A DNA stretch of 64,000 nt from Panulirus ornatus (Eukaryota > Arthropoda > Malacostraca > Decapoda > Palinuridae), in the NCBI RefSeq assembly GCF_036320965.1, contig NC_092248.1, forward strand, positions 24,266,977-24,330,976, written 5' to 3'. Made by a program: the position numbers and the translations under genes. How positions within the stretch are numbered: the stretch's first letter is position 1; the number at the start of each line of letters is the position of its first letter. Under the pieces are notes generated by a model. The model was not told the DNA's origin. It saw only the letters and a list, made by a program, of their open reading frames with translations, and ran no database searches. Positions 51,640 to 64,000 of this stretch are shown piece by piece.

Positions 51640-52560
51640 TGGTAATGTTTGGTTCCAAGGTACAGAGTTTCAGTCGCGCGTCTCGCTCCATGTTCAGGCG
51701 ATTCTTCTGCTTCGCATTTAGTCCCACAAGTGTTGAACCTTCGACCTGGCGGCGACATGTTGCTGGGAACTGTTGTAGTTGTTTCAAGACAGGGACCGGA
51801 ATACTCACATCCTACGTGTAGCCAGAAGTCTGTCGGATCCTTTTCACCTAAGACCAACTTCATTGACTCATTCATTGTCAGCTGCACAAGCCGTCCAATT
51901 TCCTTGATGGAAGCTTGAAAATGATCTATACAGTGCCGCTCAAATTGTAAACACATTCCTCGTCCAATCAACTCCTTTTCTGGTTGCGAGAAATACCATC
52001 AGCATTGTTCATGAATATCCTGAAGACACATTGTTCATGGAGCTCCTGAAGGATCATTCTGAAGACGTCAATAGTCTGCTCGTCAGGTTCTTCAGACGTA
52101 AGCGGGAAATCGGCAAAAGGTTGGGAAAGTGTAGTGTGGTGAAGAAGGCCACAGTTCAGCTCAACCTTCACACGCAGAACATTCTACTTTATCCTGGGCA
52201 TCAGAGACAATGTTAGATTTTCTTGGCAGAGGAATTGCCGAGCGATGTATTATGCTCAGGATACCACCGTGCTCACTCACCATCTCCTCACACACAGCCT
52301 GAATATTCGTGTGTTAAGAGGAGGCCCCTTGTTGATGTTCACAGTTACCATCGCTTTGTCTTGATCCACTTGAAGGTAAGCGGGCATTTAGCTCACAGTG
52401 AGTTGCTCATGATGAAACATCTGTTGCACACGTAGACAGGCCCTTCATCCCCACAGTCATTACCAAGTTACGCTGGTACCATCGCTGACACATCGGGTCC
52501 AATCCTCTTCTTTCGTAAAGTTATTCAAAAACCCAGAATGACTTCTCCTGACGTGATGAT
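51640..52560 (-). pseudogene. hAT-type transposase remnant (ZBED5/SCAND3-like)
   Basis: Minus-strand pieces in shifting frames: NIQAVCEEMVSEHGGIL (compare the CEEMGSEH...LLxHTEVRWLS region of ZBED5-like hAT proteins), a region ending LTSEEPDEQTID, then LQFERHCIDHFQASIKEIGR, NESMKLVLGEKDPTDFWLHV and, after a frameshift, VLKQLQQFPATC and LVGLNAKQKNRLNMERD. The last matches the dimerisation end LxxFxTTYLCExxFSxLxxI KxKxRNRL of hAT transposases. Several stops and at least three frameshifts. Assignment is from motif order, not alignment. Confidence 0.5.
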
Positions 52561-53590
52561 GGGCAGGTATCAACATAACAAAAATTCATGTATATTGTCT
52601 GAATATTCATATCTGACATCTTTCCGGTGGGAGCACATCTTCCACAATGTTTGTGGAGTCAAGATGGAGCGCGGAACACTGGCTCTTACACACACGTTAT
52701 AACAGCAGATGTTCAACTTGTTCAGGTATGGATAATGATCACTGCTGAACGGTATCACTTGAGAGGGGTACCTTGTCAGTAACATCCTTCAACCTTCACC
52801 AAACATGATATTTAACAATATTCTGGCAGCCGTCTTCATCACGTTGTCTGCTTCAGTTTGTTTTCCACAGTTGCTGACACGAGCTGTGATACCGGTATAG
52901 ACTCATGCATCATCCCACCAGTACCAGTATACCTCACAGTCTTCCTGCTGTGTGTTTATGGCCAAAAACAGAAATAATTCAGTTTTCTCTTGCTTATTTC
53001 TTGGATTTTAACTGAAAATGGTGATAAGCCTTGAGGGATCCGCTGCTACACTAGCCAAAGTTTGGAAACACAGATCACATTGAGGGTTTAGATCTTCCTC
53101 ATCACTAGTCAGAAACTAAATCCCATTATCAAGTAGTACATGTCACACTTCCTGCTTTACTTCATCTTGTTCTTTGGTTACATTATTCTAGTCTTGCTCG
53201 TCGTCACTGGCCTTGGCAGAAATTTCATTACCAATGTCTTCAGTATTCATGTTTCTAACATTAGTCACGTCATCCAACACACTTTCTCTTTCATTCCACA
53301 TGACTGCACGTGTCACATGACTGACACTATAATCATTATTTTGTACTTGTGGATTACGAACCTCCACACTCGCTTCGGCACCAGTGTTTCCGCCTTCCTC
53401 TCATTCACTTTATCACAAACCTCGCTCGATGTGCGCTTTATGGTATGGTATTTAAGACAGCGATCCATATCAAATCTGCGGAGAAGAAATCAAAGCTATC
53501 CAGTCCACCACAACCGACCAGGAATTCCTGGTACTGTGAGATGAGGTATCAGGGAAGCGTTACAGACCGACCAGTCTGGCGACCAGCCTC
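52560..53590. other. Nothing recognised
   Basis: Short frames on both strands. A hydrophobic plus-strand frame at 53140-53230 (FLLYFILFFGYIILVLLVV) has no supporting context. The left end may hold more hAT remnant. Confidence 0.45.
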
Positions 53591-53862
53591 ACATGGTACA
53601 GTTGGTGTCAGGGAAATGTTCTGCAGTTACTGTTGTGGTCAGGCCACGTGTCCAGCTGGTGTCAGGGAAATTTTCTGCAGTTACTGTTATGGTCACTCCA
53701 CGTGTCCAGCTGGTGTCAGGGAAATTTTCTGCAGTTACTGTTGTGGTTACTCCACGTGTCCAGCTAGTGCCTGGGAAATGTTCTGCAGTTACTGTTATGG
53801 TCACTTCACGTGTCCAGCTGGTGCCTGGGAAATGTTCTGCAGTTACTGTTGTGGTGACTCTA
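53590..53862. repeat. 54-bp minisatellite, five units
   Basis: Units GTCAGGGAAATTTTCTGCAG plus TTACTGTTRTGGTCACTCCA plus CGTGTCCAGCTGGT. The period (54 = 18 codons) keeps frames open on both strands (plus VQLVSGKFSAVTVMVTPR, minus TRGVTITVTAENFPDTSW). Confidence 0.93.
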
Positions 53863-54296
53863 TCCTCTGTTGGCATCATCGTGTCTTTCCAGCACTCAGT
53901 ACAGTAATCCTTTACCGTTGTTACTGTTGCTCCTGGTGTTACCGTTGGGAAATGCCACAAGAAATAAGGGAAGCCATAGCCATATCTCCTGGGATATCTA
54001 TATGACATGGTGGATGTGATCATTCAGAAAGCCATGCTTTACTCTACATCTGCAGCTCCGACTGGGACAGAATAGCCACCAATGTTTACCCTCACCTTGA
54101 CCATGTAAGTCTCAGAGAGCCAGCAGGATGAGGGGACTGTATGATGGGGAGCTGCTTGCCTGCCACTGTGTTGTAAGAGTAAGGAAGTAACGACATAGAT
54201 AGTCCAACCATATATGAGTATACAAGACATATGTTGACCTGTGACGCTAAGCTTGAGTAAGTTATTGGAAGATTCGTCGAAAATCAGAAACAAAGT

Positions 54297-55195
54297 TTCA
54301 CAACAACAAGTGTTCTCTCAAACACATTTATAAGTCCATTATCAAACACAGCAGTAAGTGTTCTCTCAAACACAGCAGTAAGTCCTTCATCAAACACAGC
54401 AGTAAGTGTTCTCTCAAACACAGCAGTAAGTCCTCCATCAAACACAGCAGTAAGTGTTCTCTCAAACACAGCAGTAAGTCCTTCATCAAACACAGCAGTA
54501 AGTGTTCCCTCAAACACAGCAGTAAGTCCTCCATCAAACAGCAGTAGGTGCTCCATCTAACAAAGCAATAAGTCCTCCATCAAACACAGCAGTAAGTGCT
54601 CCATCAAACACAGCAGTGAGTGCTCCATCAAGCACAGCAGTAAGTGCTCCATCAAACTCAACATTAAGAGTTCTCTCAAAACACAGCGATAAGTCCTCCA
54701 TCAAACACAGCAATAAGTGTTCTCTCAAACACAGCAGTAGGTGCTCCATCAAACAGAGCAGTGTGTAAGTGCTCCACTAAACACAGCAGTAAATATTCTC
54801 TCAACCACAGCAGTAAGTGCTCCATCAAATACAGCAGTAAATATTCTCGGAAACACAGCAGTAAGTGCTCCATCAAACATAGCAGTAAGTGTTCTCTCAA
54901 ACACAGCACTAAGTCCCTCATCAAACATAGCAGTATGTCCTACATCAAACACATCAGTAGATGCTCCATCAAACACAGCAGTGAGTGTTCTCTCAAACAC
55001 AGTAATAGGTGGTCTCTCAAATAAACATATGGGCACTCTCTCAAACACAGTGATAAGTGCTCTCTCAAACAAAGCAGTAAATATTCTCTCAAGCAATGTG
55101 ATAAGTGCTATCTCAAACCCACCAGTAAGTGCTCCCTCAAACACAGCAATAGATACTCTCTCCAACACAACAGAAGTATTCTCTCAAACTATAAT
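54297..55195. repeat. 24-bp minisatellite, 0.9 kb
   Basis: Units AAGTGTTCTCTCAAACACAG plus CAGT, alternating with a CCTTCATCAAACACAG variant as a 48-bp dimer in the left part and less regular on the right. It ends about 50 bp before LINE copy U. Confidence 0.93.
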
Positions 55196-55242
55196 AAATT
55201 TTCTCTCAAACTCACACCCGATAGCCGGCAAAGATTTGAGAC

Positions 55243-57531
55243 CGTGTACAGAATGGAAAAAGGTGAGAACAATGGAAGTAAGGGGAGTGGGGGAGGAATG
55301 GGATGTATTTAGGGAATCAGTGATGGATTGCGCAAAAGATGCTTGTGGCATGAGAAGAGTGGGAGGTGGGCTGTTTAGAAAGGGTGGTGAGTGGTGGGAT
55401 GAAGAAGTAAGAGTATTAGTGAAAGAGAAGAGAGAGGCATTTGGACGATTTTTGCAGGGAAAAAATGCAATTGAGTGGGAGAAGTATAAAAGAAAGAGAC
55501 AGGAGGTCAAGAGAAAGGTGCAAGAGGTGAAAAAAAGGGCAAATGAGAGTTGGGGTGAGTGACTATCAGTAAATTTTAGGGAGAATAAAAAGATGTTCTG
55601 GAAGGAGGTAAATAAGGTGCGTAAGACAAGGGAGCAAATGGGAACTTCAGTGAAGGGCGTAAATGGGGAGGTGATAACAAGTAGCGGTGATGTGAGAAGG
55701 AGATGGAATGAGTATTTTGAAGGTTTGTTGAATGTGTTTGATGACAGAGTGGCAGATATAGGGTGTTTTGGTCGAGGTGGTGTGCAAAGTGAGAGGGTTA
55801 GGGAAAATGATTTGGTAAACAGAGAAGAGGTAGTAAAAGCTTTGCGGAAGATGAAAGCCGGCAAGGCAGCAGGTTTGGATGGTATTGCAGTGGAATTTAT
55901 TAAAAAAGGGGGTGACTGTATTGTTGCCTGGTTGGTAAGGTTATTTAATGTATGTATGACTCATGGTGAGGTGCCTGAGGATTGGCGGAATGCGTGCATA
56001 GTGCCATTGTACAAAGGCAAAGGGGATAAGAGTGAGTGCTCAAATTACAGAGGTATAAGTTTGTTGAGTATTCCTGGTAAATTATATGGGAGGGTATTGA
56101 TTGAGAGGGTGAAGGCATGTACAGAGCATCAGATTAGGGAAGAGCAGTGCGGTTTCAGAAGTGGTAGAGGATGTGTGGATCAGGTGTTTGCTTTGAAGAA
56201 TGTATGTGAGAAATACTTAGAAAAGCAAATGGATTTGTATGTAGCATTTATGGATCTGGAGAAGGCATATGATAGAGTTGATAGAGATGCTCTGTGGAAG
56301 GTATTAAGAATATATGGTGTGGGAGGCAAGTTGTTAGAAGCAGTGAAAAGTTTTTATCGAGGATGTAAGGCATGTGTACGTGTAGGAAGAGAGGAAAGTG
56401 ATTGGTTCTCAGTGAATGTAGGTTTGCGGCAGGGGTGTGTGATGTCACCATGGTTGTTTAATTTGTTTATGGATGGGGTTGTTAGGGAGGTAAATGCAAG
56501 AGTCCTGGAAAGAGGGGCAAGTATGAAGTCTGTTGGGGATGAGAGAGCTTGGGAAGTGAGTCAGTTGTTGTTCGCTGATGATACAGCGCTGGTGGCTGAT
56601 TCATGTGAGAAACTGCAGAAGCTGGTGACTGAGTTTGGTAAAGTGTGTGGAAGAAGAAAGTTAAGAGTAAATGTGAATAAGAGCAAGGTTATTAGGTACA
56701 GTAGGGGTGAGGGTCAAGTCAATTGGGAGGTGAGTTTGAATGGAGAAAAACTGGAGGAAGTGAAGTGTTTTAGATATCTGGGAGTGGATCTGTCAGCGGA
56801 TGGAACCATGGAAGCGGAAGTGGATCATAGGGTGGGGGAGGGGGCGAAAATTTTGGGAGCCTTGAAAAATGTGTGGAAGTCGAGAACATTATCTCGGAAA
56901 GCAAAAATGGGTATGTTTGAAGGAGTAGTGGTTCCAACAATGTTGTATGGTTGCAAGGCGTGGGCTATGGATAGAGATGTGCGCAGGAGGATGGATGTGC
57001 TGGAAATGAGATGTTTGAGGAAAATGTGTGGTGTGAGGTGGTTTGATCGAGTAAGTAACGTAAGGGTAAGAGACATGTGTGGAAATAAAAAGAGCGTGGT
57101 TGAGAGAGCAGAAGAGGGTGTTTTGAAATGGTTTGGGCACATGGAGAGAATGAGTGAGGAAAGATTGACCAAGAGGATATATGTGTCGGAGGTGGAGGGA
57201 ACGAGGAGAAGAGGGAGACCAAATTGGAGGTGGAAAGATGGAGTGAAAAAGATTTTGTGTGATCGGGGCCTGAACATGCAGGAGGGTGAAAGGAGGGCAA
57301 GGAATAGAGTGAATTGGAGCGATGTGGTATACAGGGGTTGACGTGCTGTCAGTGGATTGAATCAAGGCATGTGAAGCGTCTGGGGTAAACCATGGAAAGC
57401 TGTGTAGGTATGTATATTTGCGTGTGTGGACGTGTGTATGTACATGTGTATGGGGGGGGGGTTGGGCCATTTCTTTCGTCTGTTTCCTTGCGCTACCTCG
57501 CAAACGCGGGAGAGAGCGACAAAGTATAAAA

Positions 57532-57539
<8 letters not shown>
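55243..57539 (+). mobile_element. RTE-like LINE copy U, 5'-truncated, short 3' UTR
   Basis: Starts ACAGAATGGAAAAAGGTGAG in the linker, following a non-LINE stretch that ends the 24-bp minisatellite. This is one of the few copies without (TA)n at its 5' junction. It ends GACAAAGTAT and A-run, then (TA)n. Confidence 0.88.
55593..57341 (+). CDS. Intact reverse transcriptase frame of LINE copy U (582 codons)
   Basis: Complete RT and C-terminal region without stops: NKVRKTREQMGTSVKGVNGE, GFRSGRGCVDQVFALKNV, LYVAFMDLEKAYDRVD, LRQGCVMSPWLFNLFMDG, LLFADDTALVADS, CKAWAMDRDVRRRMD and NWSDVVYRG. An upstream linker frame from 55243 is separated only by one TGA at 55560 (Arg codon AGA to TGA in GERLS). 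It shares SRGEGQ and DRDVRRR with copies K and R. No endonuclease. Confidence 0.86.
   Translation: MFWKEVNKVRKTREQMGTSVKGVNGEVITSSGDVRRRWNEYFEGLLNVFDDRVADIGCFGRGGVQSERVRENDLVNREEVVKALRKMKAGKAAGLDGIAVEFIKKGGDCIVAWLVRLFNVCMTHGEVPEDWRNACIVPLYKGKGDKSECSNYRGISLLSIPGKLYGRVLIERVKACTEHQIREEQCGFRSGRGCVDQVFALKNVCEKYLEKQMDLYVAFMDLEKAYDRVDRDALWKVLRIYGVGGKLLEAVKSFYRGCKACVRVGREESDWFSVNVGLRQGCVMSPWLFNLFMDGVVREVNARVLERGASMKSVGDERAWEVSQLLFADDTALVADSCEKLQKLVTEFGKVCGRRKLRVNVNKSKVIRYSRGEGQVNWEVSLNGEKLEEVKCFRYLGVDLSADGTMEAEVDHRVGEGAKILGALKNVWKSRTLSRKAKMGMFEGVVVPTMLYGCKAWAMDRDVRRRMDVLEMRCLRKMCGVRWFDRVSNVRVRDMCGNKKSVVERAEEGVLKWFGHMERMSEERLTKRIYVSEVEGTRRRGRPNWRWKDGVKKILCDRGLNMQEGERRARNRVNWSDVVYRG

Positions 57540-57616
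<77 letters not shown>
57540..57616. repeat. (TA)n microsatellite between tail-to-tail LINE copies
   Basis: Poly(A) of copy U on the left, poly(T) of copy V on the right. Confidence 0.97.
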
Positions 57617-57618
<2 letters not shown>

Positions 57619-58487
57619 TCTTTTTTTTTTTTTTTTTTGCTTTGTCGCTGTCTCCCGCGTTTGCGAGGTAGCGCAGGGAAACAGACGAAAGAAATGGCCA
57701 ACCCACACCCATACACATGTATATACATACGTCCACACACGCAAATATACATACCTACACAGCTTTCCATGGTTTACCCCAGATGCTTCACATGCCCTGA
57801 TTCAACCCACTGACAGCACGTCAACCCCGGTACACCACATCGCTCCAATTCACTCTATTCCTTGCCCTCCTTTCACCCTCCTGCATGTTCAGGCCCCGAT
57901 CACTCAAAATCTTTTTCACTCCATCTTTCCACCTCCAATTTGGTCTCCCACTTCTCCTCGTTCCCTCCACCTCCGACACATATATCCTCTTGGTCAATCT
58001 TTCCTCACTCATTCCCTCCATGTGCCCAAACCATTTCAAAACACCCTCCTCTGCTCTCTCAACCACGCTCTTTTTATTTCTAAACATCTCTCTTACCCTT
58101 ACGTTACTTACTCGATCAAACCACCTCACACCACACAGTGTCCTCAAACATCTCATTTCCATCACATCCATCCTCCTGCGCACAACTATATCCATAGCCC
58201 ACGCCTCGCAACCATACAACATTGTTGGAACCACTATTCCTTCAAACATAACCATTTTTGCTTTCCGAGATAATGTTCTCGAATTCCACACATTCTTCAA
58301 GGCTCCCAGAATTCTCGCCCCCTCCCCCACCCTATGATCCACATCCGCTTCCATGGTTCCATCCGTTGCCAAATCCACTCCCAGATATCTAAAACACTTT
58401 ACTTCCTCCAGTTTTTCTCCATTCAAACTTACCTCCCAATTGACTTAACCCTCAACCCTCCTGTACCTAATAATCTTGCTCTTATTC
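57617..58487 (-). mobile_element. RTE-like LINE copy V, 3' part
   Basis: T-run, short 3' UTR, and an open frame 58426-57821 (201 codons) from VSLNGEKLEEVKCFRYLGVD to NWSDVVYRG. It meets copy W directly at about 58487 with no spacer. Confidence 0.86.
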
Positions 58488-61157
58488 AACTGAAAGTTGA
58501 TGGAGAGAGATGGGTGATTATTGGTGTATATGCACCTGGGCATGAGAAGAAAGATCATGAGAGGAAAGTGTTTTGGGAGCAGCTGAATGAGTGTGTTAGT
58601 GGTTTTGATGCACGAGACCGGGTTATAGTGATGGGTAATTTGAATGCAAAGGTGAATCATGTGGCAGTTGAGGGAATAATTGGTATACATGGGGTGTTCA
58701 GTGTTGTAAATGGAAATGGTGAAGAGCTTGTAGATTTATGTGCTGAAAAAGGACTGGTGATTGGGAATACCTGGTTTAAAAAGCGAGATATACATAAGTA
58801 TACGTATGTAAGTAGGAGAGATGGCCAGAGAGCGTTATTGGATTACGTGTTAATTGACAGGCGCGCGAAAGAGAGACTTTTGGATGTTAATGTGCTGAGA
58901 GGTGCAACTGGAGGGATGTCTGATCATTATCTTGTGGAGGCTAAAGTGAAGATTTGTATGGGTTTTCAGAAAAGAAAAGTGAATGTTGGGGTGAAGAGGG
59001 TGGTGAGAGTAAGTGAGCTTGGGAAGAAGACTTGTGTGAGGAAGTACCAGGAGAGACTGACTACAGGATGGAAAAAGGTGAGAACAATGGAAGTAAGAGG
59101 AGTGGGGGAGGAATGGGATGTATTTAGGGAATCAGTGATGGATTGCGCAAAAGATGCTTGTGGCATGAGAAGAGTGGGAGGTGGGTTGATTAGAAAGGGT
59201 AGTGAGTGGTGGGATGAAGAAGTAAGATTATTAGTGAAAGAGAAGAGAGAGGCATTTGGACGATTTTTTCAGGGAAAAAATACAATTGAGTGGGAGATGC
59301 ATAAAGGAAAGAGACAGGAGGTCAAGAGAAAGGTGCAAGAGGTGAAAAAAAAGGGCAAATGAGAGTTGGGGTGAGAGAGTATCATTAAATTTTATGGAGA
59401 ATAAAAAGATGTTCTGGAAGGAGGTAAATAAAGTGCGTAAGACAAGGGAGCAAATGGGAACTTCAGTGAAGGGCGCAAATGGGGAGGTGATAACAAGTAG
59501 TGGTGATGAGAGAAGGAGATGGAGTGAGTATTTTGAAGGTTTGTTGAATGTGTTTGATGATAGAGTGGGAGATATGGGGTGTTTTGGTCGAGGTGGTGTG
59601 CAAAGTGAGAGGGTTAGGGAAAATGATTTGGTAAACAGAGAAGAGGTAGTAAAAGCTTTGCGGAAGATGAAAGCCGGCAAGACAGCAGGTTTGGATGGTA
59701 TTGCAGTGGAATTTATTAAAAAAGGGGGTGACTATATTGTTGACTGGTTGGTAAGGTTAATTATTGTATGTATGACTCATGGTGAGGTGCCTGAGGATTG
59801 GCGGAATGCGTGCATAGTGCCATTGTACAAAGGCAAAGGGGATAAGAGTGAGTGCTCAAATTACAGAGGTATAAGTTTGTTGAGTATTCCTGGTAAATTA
59901 TATGGGAGGGTATTGATTGAGAGGGTGAAGGCATGTACAGAGCATCAGATTGGGGAAGAGCAGTGTGGTTTCAGAAGTGGTAGAGGATGTGTGGATCAGG
60001 TGTTTGCTTTGAAGAATGTATGTGAGAAATACTTAGAAAAGCAAATGGATTTGTATGTAGCATTTATGGATCTGGAGAAGGCATATGATAGAGTTGATAG
60101 AGATGCTCTGTGGAAGGTATTAAGAATATATGGTGTGGGAGGCAAGTTGTTAGAAGCAGTGAAAAGTTTTTATCGAGGATGTAAGGCATGTGTACGTGTA
60201 GGAAGAGAGGAAGGTGATTGGTTCTCAGTGAATGTAGGTTTGCGGCAGGGGTGTGTGATGTCTCCATGGTTGTTTAATTTGTTTATGGATGGGGTTGTTA
60301 GGGAGGTGAATGCAAGAGTTTTGGAAAGAGGGGCTAGTAGGAAGTCTGTTGGGGATGAGAGAGCTTGGGAAGTGAGTCAGTTGTTGTTCGCTGATGATAC
60401 AGCGCTGGCGGCTGATTCATGTGAGAAACTGCAGAAGCTGGTGACTGAGTTTGGTAAAGTGTGTGGAAGAAGAAAGTTAAGAGTAAATGTTAATAAGAGC
60501 AAGGTTATTAGGTACAGTAGGGTTGAGGGTCAAGTCAATTGGGAGGTGAGTTTGAATGGAGAAAAACTGGAGGAAGTGAAGTGTTTTAGATATCTGGGAG
60601 TGGATCTGTCAGCGGATGGAACCATGGAAGCGGAAGTGGATCATAGGGTGGGGGAGGGGGAGAAAATTCTGGGAGCCTTGAAGAATGTGTGAAAGTCGAG
60701 AACATTTTCTCGGAAAGCAAAAATGGGTATGTTTGAAGGAATAGTGGTTCCAACAATGTTGTATGGTTGCGAGGCGTGGGCTACGGATAGAGTTGTGCGC
60801 AGGAGGATGGATGTGCTGGAAATGAGATGTTTGAGGACGATGTGTGGTGTGAGGTGGTTTGATCGAGTAAGTAACGTAAGGGTAAGAGACATGTGTGGAA
60901 ATGAAAAGAGCGTGGTTGAGAGAGCAGAAGAGGGTGTTTTGAAATGGTTTGGGCACATGGAGAGAATGAGTGAGGAAAGATTGACCAAGAGGATATAAGT
61001 GTCGGAGGTGGAGGGAACGAGGAGAAGAGGGAGACCAAATTGGAGGTGGAAAGATGGAGTGGAAAAGATTTTGTGTGATCGGGGCCTGAACATGCAGGAG
61101 GGTGAAAGGAGGGCAAGGAATAGAGTGAATTGGAGCGATGTGGTATACCGGGGTTGA
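58488..61157 (+). pseudogene. Endonuclease-reverse transcriptase frames of LINE copy W, few breaks
   Basis: Frame 1 (58490-59362): VIIGVYAPGHEKKDHERK, VIVMGNLNAKVNHV (Asp of GDLNAK is Asn), [35 protein letters not shown], then the linker to a one-base insertion near 59350. Frame 2 (59394-60692): RT with LRQGCVMSPWLFN and LLFADDTALAADS. Stops: TGA at 60690 (Trp codon of NVWKSR) and TAA at 60996 (Tyr codon of RIYVSE). The GNLNAK change alone should kill the endonuclease. Confidence 0.83.
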
Positions 61158-61339
61158 CGTCTTGTCAGTGGATTGAATCAAGGCATATGAAGCGTCTGGG
61201 GTAAACCATGGAAAGCTGTGTAGGTATGTATATTTGCATGTGTGGACGTATGTATATACATGTGTCTGGGGGTGGGTTGGGCCATTTCTTTCGTCTGTTT
61301 CCTTGCGCTACCTCGCAAACGCGGGAGACAGCGACAAAG

Positions 61340-61355
<16 letters not shown>
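58488..61355 (+). mobile_element. RTE-like LINE copy W, starts in the endonuclease, short 3' UTR
   Basis: Begins ACTGAAAGTTGATGGAGAGA at the endonuclease middle and runs to a 16-base A-run. The endonuclease half, linker and RT are nearly open. It is joined head-to-head to copy V at 58487. Confidence 0.88.
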
Positions 61356-61377
<22 letters not shown>

Positions 61378-61381
61378 TATT
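61356..61381. repeat. Short (TA)n
   Basis: Between the poly(A) of LINE copy W and a minus-strand short LINE relative. Confidence 0.95.
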
Positions 61382-63127
<1,746 letters not shown>

Positions 63128-64000
63128 CACATTCTTCAAGGCTCCCAGAATTTTCGCCCCCTCCCCTACCCTATGATTCACTTCTGCTTCCATGGTTCCA
63201 TCCGCTGCGAAATTCACTCCCAGATATCTAAAACCCTTCACTTCCTCCAGTTTTTCTCCATTCAAACTTACCTCCCAATTGACTTGACCCTCAACCCTAC
63301 TGTACCTAATAACCTTGCTCTTGTTCACATTTACTCTCAACTTTCTTCTTTCTCACACTTTACCAAACTCAGTCACCAGCTTCTGCAGTTTCTCACATGA
63401 ATCAGCCACCAGCGCTGTATCATCAGCGAACAACAACTGACTCACTTCCCAAGCTCTCTCATCAACAACAGACTGCATACTTGCCCCTTTTTCCAAAACT
63501 CTTTCATTCATTTCAGTAACAACCCCATCCATAAACAAAATAAACAACCATGGAGAAATCACACAGCCCTGCCGCAAACCTATATTCACTGAGAACCAAT
63601 CACTAGTCCTCTTTTTCTACACGTACACATGCCTTACAACCTCAATAAAAACTTTTCACTGCTTCTAACAACTTGCCTCCCTCACCATATATTCTTAACA
63701 CCTTCCACAGAGTATCTCTATCAACTCTATCATATGCCTTCTCAAGATCCATAAATAGTACATACAAATTCATTTGCTTTTCTAGTATTTCTCACATACA
63801 TTCTTTAAGCAAACGCCTAATCCACACATCTACCACTTCTGCAACCACACTGCTCTTCTCAATCTGATGCTCTGTACATGCGTTCACCCTCTCAATCAAT
63901 ACCCTCCCATATAATTTACCAGGAATACTCAGCAAATTATACTTCTGTATTTGAGCACTCACTTTTATCCCCTTTCCCTCTGTACAATGGCACTACGGAA
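63128..64000 (-). mobile_element. RTE-like LINE copy Z, RT in inverted orientation, cut by window edge
   Basis: The minus strand reads the RT backwards from the window end: YKxKGDKSE region near 63980, LRQGCVISPWLFILFMDG, LLFADDTALVADS (63460-63425), VNVNKSKVIRYSRVEGQVN, and stops at GAKILGALKNV exactly at the junction with copy Y. Frameshifts near 63610 and 63790-63950. Confidence 0.84.

Noticed and set aside
53140..53544. Membrane protein or additional receptor exon
   Set aside because: A hydrophobic stretch is present, but there are no matching splice sites, and it is on the strand opposite the receptor gene.

Overview
The window is eukaryotic nuclear DNA, most likely from a decapod or other malacostracan crustacean. 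The evidence is non-LTR retrotransposons and Penelope-like elements (PLEs), very long (TA)n, (GT)n and (GA)n microsatellites, tRNA-derived SINE-like repeats, and the short, well-separated exons of an arthropod-type variant ionotropic receptor (IR). There are no bacterial operons, rRNA genes or CRISPR arrays. The species cannot be named from the sequence.

The one host gene I can support lies on the minus strand and is easy to miss, because its exons are 126-239 bp long and sit in up to 17.7 kb of repeats. Six exons (49986-49802, 46650-46456, 39747-39596, 34587-34462, 16756-16591, 11797-11559) all have AG acceptors and GT donors. They join in one open frame with matching intron phases at all five junctions (2, 2, 1, 1, 2). 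They encode about 354 residues: a hydrophobic start, the divergent extracellular N-terminal region and the S1 half of the ligand-binding domain. The membrane and pore exons must lie beyond the left edge.

Most of the rest is transposable elements. One RTE-like LINE (APE-type endonuclease, reverse transcriptase, no RNase H seen) has about 20 copies and fills roughly half the window. Three are nearly full length (1926-5496 minus, 21682-25405 plus, 34703-37956 plus); the rest are 5'-truncated. Most begin and end in (TA)n tracts, which suggests the LINE inserts into (TA)n. A short non-autonomous relative of about 230 bp has the LINE's 5' head and a version of its 3' tail, and also sits between (TA)n tracts. 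Three copies of one PLE (25.4, 28.3 and 41.5 kb), a decayed second PLE (7.3-7.9 kb), a decayed Jockey-like LINE (9.5-11.2 kb) and a hAT/ZBED5-like transposase remnant (51.6-52.6 kb) complete the set. Two PLE ends carry hammerhead-ribozyme-like folds.

Layout: 0-7.3 kb minus-strand LINE copies; 7.3-11.2 kb old PLE, 25-bp satellite and Jockey-like LINE; 11.5-16.8 kb receptor exons 6 and 5 with minisatellites and (GT)n; 16.8-25.4 kb LINE copies and a short relative; 25.4-30.3 kb PLEs; 30.3-34.4 kb a head-to-head LINE pair; 34.4-44.3 kb receptor exons 4 and 3 among LINEs, PLE and SINEs; 44.3-46.1 kb a 30-bp satellite with higher-order structure; 46.4-50 kb receptor exons 2 and 1; 50-55.2 kb hAT remnant and minisatellites; 55.2-64 kb more LINE copies, including two inversion junctions. 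The LINE presumably supplies enzymes for its short relative; the receptor gene is independent and hosts these insertions in its introns.
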